64,000 bases of DNA from Oceanicoccus sagamiensis (GTDB lineage: Bacteria; Pseudomonadota; Gammaproteobacteria; Pseudomonadales; Dasaniaceae), in NCBI RefSeq assembly GCF_002117105.1, contig NZ_CP019343.1, positions 868,001-932,000 on the forward strand, read 5' to 3'. Positions 8,736 to 16,506 of this stretch are shown here, in pieces. The notes under the pieces are model-generated. The model searched no databases. It was not told the DNA's origin and was given only the letters and a program-made list of their open reading frames with translations. The position numbers were made by a program, and so were the translations under genes. Numbering within the stretch: the first letter of the stretch is position 1; every line of letters starts with the position of its first letter.

Positions 8736-9597
8736 TCGTAGCGCCCCACTTCTTTTCAAATGCATGAATTTGATCAAAACCAATATCGCTACAAAACTGC
8801 TTGAACTCATACATAGGAATATTCTCGGTTTCGCATACTCCTTCGCTCTTTAATGTTCGGTAACTTTTTTCAATCGCCTCTAACATCACCAGAGGAGCCA
8901 TAGCAGGATAGATTGCCATGGCATAGCCCACCTGCTTCAATTCATCGACCGATAACATCGGTGTGCGGCCGCCATTAGACATATTAGCCACACAGGGTTT
9001 ATCGATAGCGGAACAGAAGCTCGCCATTTCTTCTGGCGATTCGGGGGATTCAAAAAATAAAATATCCGCGCCAGCCTCTGCATAGGCATCCATACGACGC
9101 ATAGCCTCATCGAAACCATAACCGGTTCTGGCATCGGTACGAGCAATAATTAAAAAGTCATCTGAGGCCCGGGTATCGATAGCCACTTTAATTTTATTGA
9201 CCATATCCTCTATAGGAATAACGATACGGTGCGGTGTATGGCCACACTTTTTAGGGAACTCCTGATCCTCAATTTGCATGGCACTTATACCTGCCTCCTC
9301 ATAGCCCCTTACGGTATGCGCCAAATTAATTAAACCACCAAAGCCGGTATCGGCATCGGCAATCACCGGAGCAGAACTTTTTTTCACCATTTTGGCAAAA
9401 CGATTAACAAAGTCGGTATAGGTAGCCAGGCCAGCATCGGGGATACCCTGATCTGAGGCAACATTCCAATAGCCGGAAGCGTACACTGCATCAAAGCCTA
9501 TTTTTTCTACCATTAATAGCGACATCATATCGAAGACGCCGGGGGCCGCTATAAACTGGCCGCTGTCTATTTTTTGTTTTAAGGATGCATCTGCCAT
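8701..9597 (-). CDS. Isocitrate lyase/PEP mutase family enzyme (methylisocitrate or dimethylmalate lyase-like)
   Basis: 298 residues of the TIM-barrel family that cleaves or rearranges 2-hydroxy acids. Visible are the metal-site DADTGFGG (about 83-90), the lyase catalytic loop KKCGH with Cys near 118, RTDAR near 155 and FFESPES. The KKCGH Cys points to a true C-C lyase (isocitrate, 2-methylisocitrate or 2,3-dimethylmalate lyase) rather than PEP mutase. Start ATG at 9597 has AAGG upstream. The gene overlaps the end of the GGDEF gene by 35 bases, tail to tail. It lies upstream of nothing obviously prp-like (no methylcitrate synthase or dehydratase nearby), so methylcitrate-cycle function is not supported by context. 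Confidence 0.85.
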   Translation of the reverse strand: MADASLKQKIDSGQFIAAPGVFDMMSLLMVEKIGFDAVYASGYWNVASDQGIPDAGLATYTDFVNRFAKMVKKSSAPVIADADTGFGGLINLAHTVRGYEEAGISAMQIEDQEFPKKCGHTPHRIVIPIEDMVNKIKVAIDTRASDDFLIIARTDARTGYGFDEAMRRMDAYAEAGADILFFESPESPEEMASFCSAIDKPCVANMSNGGRTPMLSVDELKQVGYAMAIYPAMAPLVMLEAIEKSYRTLKSEGVCETENIPMYEFKQFCSDIGFDQIHAFEKKWGATTNAPNNYARFA

Positions 9598-9640
9598 GCT
9601 GTTCGCGCCTTATTGACTGTAAATAATGGATTGGAAAGCG

Positions 9641-10087
9641 TTAACTAGAAAGTGTCACTTCAATTTTTTGCATATTTTTACGCATGCTATCGGGAATTTT
9701 TACCGGCTTGTTAGAAATACGATCCACAAACACATGAATAAAATGGCCGAAGGCACAGGCTTGCTCTTCGCCATCTTTAAAAATACCAATGCCATATTGC
9801 ACTGAGCTATTACCCAGGCGATCAATTCTCACACCCACTTCAATTTTATCCGGGAAGGCAATCGGCGCTAAGTACTCACAACCGGAGCTAACAACAAAGC
9901 CGATAATATCGCCGTTATGCATATCCAAACCGCAGTGGTTAATTAAAAAGGTATTTGCCGCGGTATCAAAGTACGAATAATAGGTCACGTTATTAACATG
10001 ACCATAAATATCATTATCCATCCAGCGGGTGGTAATGGGATAAAAAGCTTTATAATCGTTGCGGGTAATATCTACTTTGGAAGCCAT
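9641..10087 (-). CDS. Acyl-CoA thioesterase, hotdog fold (YbgC/4-hydroxybenzoyl-CoA type)
   Basis: 148 residues, the standard length for single hotdog domains. The active-site stretch reads RWMDNDIYGHVNNVTYYSYF (about 21-40), with the Asp of the YbgC/4HBT subgroup and the HVNN motif. It should hydrolyse an acyl- or aroyl-CoA in the cytoplasm; the substrate cannot be told. It lies between the lyase (8701) and the iron alcohol dehydrogenase (10145), all on the minus strand, and may share their transcript. The upstream region (10087-10130) contains a short direct repeat and no strong ribosome site. Confidence 0.85.
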   Translation of the reverse strand: MASKVDITRNDYKAFYPITTRWMDNDIYGHVNNVTYYSYFDTAANTFLINHCGLDMHNGDIIGFVVSSGCEYLAPIAFPDKIEVGVRIDRLGNSSVQYGIGIFKDGEEQACAFGHFIHVFVDRISNKPVKIPDSMRKNMQKIEVTLSS

Positions 10088-10127
10088 AGTGTTTGCCGTT
10101 TTTTAATCGTAGTGTTTGCCGTTTTTT
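10087..10127. repeat. Short tandem direct repeat in the leader of the thioesterase gene
   Basis: TAGTGTTTGCCGTTTTTT occurs twice, starting at 10087 and 10110 (period 23). It lies between the dehydrogenase stop and the thioesterase start and looks like a local duplication; the T-runs read as A-runs on the coding strand. Confidence 0.7.
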
Positions 10128-10144
10128 TATAACGAGGTGGGGGA

Positions 10145-11287
10145 TTAGTACGCCGCTTGATAAATAGCCAGAGCATCATCTCTGGAAACGTCTCTGGGGT
10201 TATTCACTAATAGCCGCTGTTGCAACATGGCATCATCTGCCAGCATAGGCAAATCAGCCTCGGCAATATCCATCGCCTGTAAACAATTGGGCAGCGCGAC
10301 TTTATCAATAAGCTGTTCCATATAGTCGATAAACCCGTCGCAGCCCGATGCCTGATTGGCTCCCGCCATACAAGGTAATAGCTCAGCATAAAGCTCACTG
10401 GCCTGAGGTGCATTAAAGCGCAGCACATGGGGCAATACCAATGAGTTAGATAGGCCATGGGGGATATGGTAATGGCCGCCGAGGGGGTAGGCCAAAGCAT
10501 GCACAGCGGCTACCGGTGAATTGGCAAAGGACTGCCCCGCCATCATCGCACCCAATAACATATTGGCACGGGCTTCAAGATTAGAGCCATTGTGTACCGC
10601 TTCCAGAATATTGGCAGACATCAGGCTCAGTGCCTGTTTGGCTAACATATCGGAATAAATATTCTTCTTATGCTTGCTGGTAAACGCTTCAATAGCATGC
10701 ACCATAGCATCAATACCGGTTGCCGCTGTCACATGAGCAGGCAGGCCAATGGTCAGTTGTGCATCTAACAGCGCAATATCGGGCAGTAGCTGCTTAGAGA
10801 TAACCCCGGTTTTAGTGGTGGCTCCCGTTGTGATAATAGAGGTGGGGGTTACTTCGGAGCCAGTGCCCGCCGTTGTTGGTACTTGAATCAGCGGCAGGCG
10901 TTTGCCCTGCACATTGCCAATACCATACATCTCACTAATGGGCTGTTCTGAAATTGCCATTACAGCGATCAGCTTGGCCACATCCATGGAGCTTCCGCCC
11001 CCCAGGCCAATCACACCATCAATTTTTTCTGCCCTGGCCACCTCAACCGATGCGAGTACCAGCGCCTCTGGCGGGTCGGCCTGTACATCACTATAAGTAA
11101 AAGTACTTATACCGGAATTTTTTATGGCAGTAATAATAGGGTCAGCCATCCCGGTTTGCATAATACCCGGGTCGGTCACCAACATAACCCGTTGCATATT
11201 GAACTCTCGGCAGTATTCACCGAGTTTATTGGCAGCACCAATCTCGCAGATAACTTTATTGGCGGTGATAAACTCGAATGTATTCAT
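10145..11287 (-). CDS. Iron-containing (type III) alcohol dehydrogenase
   Basis: 380 residues, the usual length. The NAD(P)-binding GGGSSMDVAK lies near 97-106, followed by PTTAGTGSEVT, and the metal ligands are in ATGIDAMVHAIEAF (Asp, His) and HALAYPLGGHYHIPHG (two His). It should oxidise an alcohol or reduce an aldehyde in the cytoplasm with Fe2+ or Zn2+. A good AAAAGG site precedes the ATG at 11287. The head-to-head spacer with the YfiR-like gene carries a 20-base palindrome at 11384-11403 that could be its operator. The family includes lactaldehyde, butanol and 4-hydroxybutyrate dehydrogenases, and the sequence alone does not choose between them. Confidence 0.92.
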   Translation of the reverse strand: MNTFEFITANKVICEIGAANKLGEYCREFNMQRVMLVTDPGIMQTGMADPIITAIKNSGISTFTYSDVQADPPEALVLASVEVARAEKIDGVIGLGGGSSMDVAKLIAVMAISEQPISEMYGIGNVQGKRLPLIQVPTTAGTGSEVTPTSIITTGATTKTGVISKQLLPDIALLDAQLTIGLPAHVTAATGIDAMVHAIEAFTSKHKKNIYSDMLAKQALSLMSANILEAVHNGSNLEARANMLLGAMMAGQSFANSPVAAVHALAYPLGGHYHIPHGLSNSLVLPHVLRFNAPQASELYAELLPCMAGANQASGCDGFIDYMEQLIDKVALPNCLQAMDIAEADLPMLADDAMLQQRLLVNNPRDVSRDDALAIYQAAY

Positions 11288-11383
11288 GGCTAAACCTTTT
11301 TATTGTTGTCAGGTTGACGGGTAAACCTAGTAATAAGCCATAGTATCACCACCAGGAGGCTTTACTGAATAGAACTCTGGCTG

Positions 11384-11403
11384 GCTGTCACCCAGGTGAC
11401 AGC
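11384..11403. promoter_or_regulatory. 20-base palindrome, operator-like
   Basis: Arms GCTGTCACC and GGTGACAGC around a CA centre, a perfect dyad. It lies 97 bases upstream of the alcohol dehydrogenase start and about 100 bases before the YfiR-like gene, i.e. in the divergent promoter region. The size fits a dimeric repressor or activator site. No adjacent regulator gene is present, so the protein that binds is unknown. Confidence 0.5.
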
Positions 11404-11503
11404 TGTGATTAAACCTCACTGAAACGAGGTATTAAGTCGGCTAATGCACTAGTATTGAACTATTATAAACTTAGCTTACTAAGCGTCTATTTATTTGAAG
11501 AAA

Positions 11504-12154
11504 ATGATTCTCTGGTATGCATTCAAGGAATTAGCAAACAGCGTGGCCATGCTGGTGACCTGCGCTGCATCCCCTCGTCGATATATTCTCCCATCCCGCA
11601 TGGCCTTATTGCTTGCCCTTGTCACTATAACGGCAAGTACCTCCAGTCTCGCTGAGCAACATACCAATATCGCAGAGCTAAGAGCTGCCTATTACTTCAA
11701 TGCGCTTAAATTTACCCGCTGGCCGGTTGAACAATTAGACAGCCAAAGCCCACTCAATATCGTGCTGGTAGGTAGCGATTCAGTAAGCGATATACTGGCA
11801 CAAAAGTTACCGGACTATTTAATCCACGGCCATAAACTCTCGGTTAGCTCCTTAACCGCCGAACAGGCCAATGGGCAGAGCAACAAAGACTTGCTGGATA
11901 AAGCCCATGCTATTTATTTTGCCGAGAATACCGAGGACAAATACCCCTATATTCTTGGAAATTTAAAGCGACCAGTTTTAACCGGCAGCAGTATCGAGTC
12001 CTTTGCCAATCATGGCGGTATGGTGGAAATTGCTTACCGGAAGCAATCTCAAAAACTGGTCTTTCATATCAATACGGACAACCTTAAACAGTCCAATATT
12101 TCTATCAGCTCCAAACTGATGAAAATCTCCAATATTGTTACCGACCATCAATAG
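11504..12154 (+). CDS. YfiR-family periplasmic protein
   Basis: About 216 residues from the ATG at 11504 (GAAG upstream); a later ATG at 11600 would leave 184 residues, closer to the family's usual size. A signal peptide core LLLALVTITASTSSLA precedes the mature domain. The mature part begins ELRAAYYFNALKFTRWP and ends with the YfiR signature GGMVEIAYRKQSQKLVFHINTDNLKQSNISISSKLMKIS. YfiR proteins sit in the periplasm and, where studied, inhibit the membrane diguanylate cyclase YfiN/TpbB. No YfiN-type cyclase is adjacent, though an unrelated-looking membrane GGDEF gene is 3 kb away. Start choice is the main doubt. Confidence 0.8.
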   Translation: MILWYAFKELANSVAMLVTCAASPRRYILPSRMALLLALVTITASTSSLAEQHTNIAELRAAYYFNALKFTRWPVEQLDSQSPLNIVLVGSDSVSDILAQKLPDYLIHGHKLSVSSLTAEQANGQSNKDLLDKAHAIYFAENTEDKYPYILGNLKRPVLTGSSIESFANHGGMVEIAYRKQSQKLVFHINTDNLKQSNISISSKLMKISNIVTDHQ

Positions 12155-12159
12155 ACCGT

Positions 12160-13571
12160 TTATAGCTCCCGCACATCAACAAAACGCCCGGCAATGGCCG
12201 CCGCGGCAGCCATTGCCGGGCTGACCAAATGGGTGCGGCCTTTATAACCCTGACGCCCCTCAAAGTTGCGGTTAGACGTCGAGGCACAACGTTGCTCTGG
12301 GCCTAATTGATCCGGGTTCATGGCATTGCACATCGAGCAACCCGCTTCGCGCCATTCAAAGCCCGCATCGAGAAAGATTTTATCCAAGCCCATGGCTTCT
12401 GCCTGCTCCTTCACTAAGCCTGAGCCCGGTACAATCATCGCCCGCTGTACGGATGAAGCGACGGATTGCCCCGCCACCACCTCAGCAACCGCTTGCAGGT
12501 CTTCAATTCTGGAATTGGTACAAGAGCCGATAAATACCTGATCTATGGTTAAATCGGTAATTTTGTTACCACTGGTCACGCCCATATAGTCAAAGGCCGT
12601 ACGCCAGTCTTCACGCTGCACAGCATCTTTGGCCTCTTCCAGGCTGGGTACGATACCGCCAACCGGCACTACCTGATCCGGCTTGGTACCCCATGTGATA
12701 TGGGGCTGGATATCGGCGGCATTTAGCTGCAATACCTTGTCGAAGTGGGCACCTTGATCGGAGTGCAGTGTTTGCCAAAGTTGCAGGGCCTGGTCCCAGT
12801 CATCGCCTTGAGGGGCCGCTGCCCGGCCTTTTACGTAAGCCTCGGTGACCTTATCAAAGGCGACCATACCGCTTCGAGCTCCCGCCTCAATGGTCATATT
12901 GCAGAGCGTAAACCGCGCCTCCATCGACAGGGCTGCCACGGCTTCACCCGCATACTCAATGGCATAGCCGGTACCACCGGCGGTGCCTAGCTGGCCAATA
13001 ATATACAGCGCCATATCTTTAGCGGTGGCACCTGCTGGCAACTCGCCATCTACCCGCACTTGCAAGTTCTTTTGTTTGTTGGTCATCAGGCATTGGGTGG
13101 CCATCACATGCTCGACCTCTGAACTACCGATACCTTGAGCTAAAGTCGCTAAAGCTCCGTGTGTTGAAGTATGTGAGTCCCCACAAACTATAGTCATCCC
13201 CGGCAGGCAAAGACCACTCTCAGGACCAACAACATGCACAATACCCTGCTCTTTGTCGGTGATTTTATATTGCTTAACCCCCACTCATCGCAGTTATTAT
13301 CCAGAGTGATTACCTGGATTTTGGCCATATCATCTTCAATACCCTCAGCCCCCAAATGATGATTTTCAGTAGGTACCTGATGGTCTGCGGTGGCAAACAT
13401 GGTGTCTTTGCGCCATAACCCACGGCCCTCATTACGGAGCCCTTCAAAGGCCTGTGCCGAGGTCACTTCATGGATAAGGTGGCGGTCGATATAGAGTAGT
13501 GCGGTACCGTCTTCACCAGTTTTTACGCAGTGAAGATCCCAGAGTTTGTCATAGAGCGTTTTTGCAGACAT
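12160..13571 (-). pseudogene. leuC: 3-isopropylmalate dehydratase large subunit, frameshifted
   Basis: The N-terminal frame starts at ATG 13571 (MSAKTLYDKLWDLHCVKTG) and runs normally to NNCDEWG. There the frame breaks in a run of five G on the minus strand (13279-13283); six G would give [24 protein letters not shown] and join the second frame, which continues to GRFVDVREL at 12160. Together they make a normal LeuC of about 470 residues, with [23 protein letters not shown] and [12 protein letters not shown], so the iron-sulfur ligands and the usual substrate residues are intact. No leuD or leuB follows; the next gene downstream is on the opposite strand. Either an assembly error or a recent one-base deletion. 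Confidence 0.85.
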
Positions 13572-13619
13572 AGCGTAGTTGACCACCAGTATTGACCGAA
13601 AGATATATCATTATGACAT

Positions 13620-14456
13620 TTATTGATCAGAACTGAAATCCTGCTTAAGCGCTTTCTCTACATCCCCGGGTGAGATGGCAACAAAGCGGCCAAAATTAAA
13701 ATGCTCGATAAAGCGAGTCACCCGCTCATCAACAGGGTTGGATAACAGTGCCTGCTCAAGCGTTTTTAGCTGGGCATCTGAGACACAGGAACCCGCATAG
13801 AGAAACAGGCCGTTGGTTCTACCCATCTCGGCCACCTGAACCAGCTTTTCCCTAAATGTGGGTTGCAGCCAGTCCATCGACTCTCCGATAACAAAGGCAG
13901 CGTCAAAGCGGTCCTGGAACAGCCCCATATAGACATCACTAGGCGACACGACCGAACTTAGCTCAACCGCTTCCAGCAGCCCTGCCTGACTTAGCCGTTG
14001 TTGTGCAATCATGGCCTCAGTAGAGTCCCTCACGGTACCTACTTTTTTATCGCGCAGTTGCTCCATAGAGCGGATTGTCGAGCTTTTCTCAGTGATCAGT
14101 AAAACTCTGGCTCCCGGCGTTCTTATCACCGGCCTTAATTCTGGTTTAGCGTGCACCACATTGAGCATGGATTGGGGGACAAGTACCAAATCAGCGGAAT
14201 TCTGGCTAAAGCCATGTACCGATGCGGACCAGCCATCAGTAAAAAATAACTGCGGTTTTTTCCCTAATGACTCGGCCATAGTGGCAAGAAAAGGCTTAAT
14301 CACGGATAAATAATCTTCGCTGCGCTTAACGGTGGATACCGTCAACCGCAGGGTATCAGTACACTGCGTTTGGGCTTGGGCCAATGCTAAGTGGGGAACA
14401 AACAAAACCAGGGCCAAAACCCATAACAACGGCTGTTTTAATCTGCTCTTGTACAT
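13620..14456 (-). CDS. PhnD-like periplasmic substrate-binding protein
   Basis: 278 residues from the ATG at 14456; a TTG at 14474 is the only alternative. A clear signal peptide (KSRLKQPLLWVLALVLFVPHLALA) precedes a type 2 periplasmic binding fold: LRLTVSTVKRSEDYLSVIKPFLATMAESLG, the YxxLVLVPQSML turn, the DKKVGTVRDSTEAM hinge and FDAAFVIGESMDWL. This matches the phosphate/phosphonate-binding PhnD family (PF12974). Such proteins either feed ABC transporters or act as sensor partners; no permease or sensor lies next to it, so the ligand and partner are unknown. It is transcribed in the same direction as leuC downstream, with 48 bases between. Confidence 0.8.
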   Translation of the reverse strand: MYKSRLKQPLLWVLALVLFVPHLALAQAQTQCTDTLRLTVSTVKRSEDYLSVIKPFLATMAESLGKKPQLFFTDGWSASVHGFSQNSADLVLVPQSMLNVVHAKPELRPVIRTPGARVLLITEKSSTIRSMEQLRDKKVGTVRDSTEAMIAQQRLSQAGLLEAVELSSVVSPSDVYMGLFQDRFDAAFVIGESMDWLQPTFREKLVQVAEMGRTNGLFLYAGSCVSDAQLKTLEQALLSNPVDERVTRFIEHFNFGRFVAISPGDVEKALKQDFSSDQ

Positions 14457-14577
14457 CGAAAACTTAACTCTCAATTAAAATTTAGGCCACTCGCTATGAG
14501 TGCTGCACAGCGCCACTGTAGCACTGGCAAAAGCAACAGTTAAGACCAGCATCGGCCAATATGCCAATAGCAGGTAT

Positions 14578-14612
14578 AAAAAAACCACTTCAATATCACT
14601 ATTGAAGTGGTT
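14578..14612 (-). terminator. Rho-independent terminator of the minus-strand catabolic operon
   Basis: On the minus strand a 12-bp stem (AACCACTTCAAT / ATTGAAGTGGTT, loop of 6) is followed by seven T. It lies 19 bases after the HyuB stop codon and closes the nine-gene cluster that begins at 25328. Confidence 0.9.
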
Positions 14613-14630
14613 TGTTAAGCCGCTAAAAAC

Positions 14631-16490
14631 TTATCTGAAAACAGGCGCCTCTGGAGGCTCAAAACCGGTTTCTTCTTTACAGCGTGCTTTGATTTCTTCG
14701 ATAGTGCCACCGTAGTTAAACAGTGGAATATCATCGCCACGCTCGGCAATCAGCTTATCACGCAAGGCTGTAGTCGCAGCCTCATCCACGGCACCATCAG
14801 TAACAACAACGCCATAACGCTCTGCACCTTTGGCAGTAACCAGACCGCGGTTAACATCATCCATAACCAACTGTGGATCACGGGCATAACGATCACCCCA
14901 GCCACCGCCGCCCCAGGTATTGAAGTAAAGCAGGTCGCCCGCTTTAACGTGAATACCTTCGCACTTGGAAGGAATAAACTCTTCGCTGCCATCGACACGA
15001 ACCAGCTTCTTGGTTGAACGCATACCGGTCTCGCCACCTAATACACCCCATGGGTACATTAACCAACGCTCATCGTGAATACCGATTTCACCGTCACATA
15101 AGAAACGGTAAGCAACACTTAAGCCGTTACCACCACGGTGCAAACCAGCCCCTCCTGAATCAGGGATGGTTTCGTAGTTTTCAATCCGCAGCGGGAAGTA
15201 CGACTCAATAAATTCGTTAGGTACGTTAGTAAAACCGGGCCATAGTGAGTGACCGTCAGGGCCATCACCGATAGGACGACCGGGGATACCACCAAAACCA
15301 ATCTGGAATAACTGGAACCATTCGCCGTTGTCGTCATAACCTGAATAGAACAGGTGTGGCGAATCAGAGAAGCCCGCAGCGTTAAGCATTTGCTCTGGAG
15401 CACCCATACCCAATAACGCGCCAAGGATATCAAAGATACGGCCCAGTGCGTGAGTACGGCCGGAAAGAGCCGCTGGAAATTTAGGCTTAAGCAAAGTGCC
15501 TTCTGGAATACGAACATCTACCAGGTCGTAGAAACCATCGTTAAATACGATATGGGGATCAACAACGTTAATAGTGAATGAACCGAAGAACATTTTGAAC
15601 ATATCTTCGTTCAGGTAAAAGTTAACCGAGGTCTGTGCCTGTGGGTCAGTGCCTTCAAAATCGAAGATCGCTTTTTCACCTTCACGCCACATAGTACATT
15701 TGATTTTGTAGGGACCCATGCCCTTACCATCATCACACAGATAATCTTCAAAAGAGCGAGGCTCTTCCGGGATAAAGTTCTGGATAATATGACCCATGGC
15801 TGATTTGTTACGATCCAGCATAACGCCCATGGCAGTGTGCAGGATATCGTCATCAAAACGTTCAGTCAGTTCCAGAACACGCTTGGCTGCGGTGTTACAA
15901 GCAGCAACCAACGCGTTTAAATCGAAACGGTTCCACTGTGGGGTACGTACATTGTGCAGAATTAATTCCAGCACGTCGGATTGCAACTCACCTTTTTTAT
16001 ACAGCTTGGTCGGTGGAATACGAATACCTTCCTGATAGATATTGGTCGCTTCGATGGGGATAGAACCCGGCACCATACCACCGTTATCTGACATATGACC
16101 AAACATCGCAGACCATGCGATATGGCGACCATCTTTAAATACAGGTACCAGCACTAACCAATCTGGTAAGTGAGATACAGCGGCGTTACACATATAAGGG
16201 TCGTTAGTTAACAGGACATCGCCCTCTTCCAACTCACCGTCATACACTTCCATAAACGGACCAATAAAAGAACCAAACTGGCCAACGACCATTTTGCCTT
16301 CTTTATTCGCGATCATTGGAAAACAGTCACCCTGTTCACGAATACCCGGAGACATAGCCGTTCTAAATAGAACCGCGTCCATTTCTTCACGGGCATTTTT
16401 TAAGGCGTTTTCGATAATATCAATCGTTACGCCATCGACCTCAACTTTCTGAAGAGGCGAGCTGTTGGTTTCAATAATTGTTGCAGGCAT
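14631..16490 (-). CDS. Hydantoinase B/oxoprolinase family subunit (HyuB)
   Basis: 619 residues, belonging to the HyuB family (PF02538): NALKNAREEMDAVLFRTAMSPGIREQGDCFPMI near the N-terminus, LTNDPYMCNAAVSHLPDW, RTHALGRIFD and the Gly-rich GGAGLHRGGNGLSVAYRF near 440. It pairs with HyuA (16507), whose stop is 16 bases upstream; an AGGAG site precedes the ATG. Members are ATP-dependent ring-opening hydrolases (N-methylhydantoin, 5-oxoproline) or biotin-free carboxylases (acetone, acetophenone), and the length fits hydantoinase/acetophenone carboxylase better than acetone carboxylase. The neighbours (lyase, CoA transferases) suggest a role in carboxylic acid breakdown. The reaction is not identified. 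Confidence 0.9.
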   Translation of the reverse strand: MPATIIETNSSPLQKVEVDGVTIDIIENALKNAREEMDAVLFRTAMSPGIREQGDCFPMIANKEGKMVVGQFGSFIGPFMEVYDGELEEGDVLLTNDPYMCNAAVSHLPDWLVLVPVFKDGRHIAWSAMFGHMSDNGGMVPGSIPIEATNIYQEGIRIPPTKLYKKGELQSDVLELILHNVRTPQWNRFDLNALVAACNTAAKRVLELTERFDDDILHTAMGVMLDRNKSAMGHIIQNFIPEEPRSFEDYLCDDGKGMGPYKIKCTMWREGEKAIFDFEGTDPQAQTSVNFYLNEDMFKMFFGSFTINVVDPHIVFNDGFYDLVDVRIPEGTLLKPKFPAALSGRTHALGRIFDILGALLGMGAPEQMLNAAGFSDSPHLFYSGYDDNGEWFQLFQIGFGGIPGRPIGDGPDGHSLWPGFTNVPNEFIESYFPLRIENYETIPDSGGAGLHRGGNGLSVAYRFLCDGEIGIHDERWLMYPWGVLGGETGMRSTKKLVRVDGSEEFIPSKCEGIHVKAGDLLYFNTWGGGGWGDRYARDPQLVMDDVNRGLVTAKGAERYGVVVTDGAVDEAATTALRDKLIAERGDDIPLFNYGGTIEEIKARCKEETGFEPPEAPVFR

Positions 16491-16506
16491 TGTTATTCTC
16501 CTCTTC

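Noticed and set aside
8701-9597. prpB (methylcitrate cycle) name for the lyase
   Set aside because: Motifs allow it, but no prpC or prpD neighbours; the family contains other lyases.
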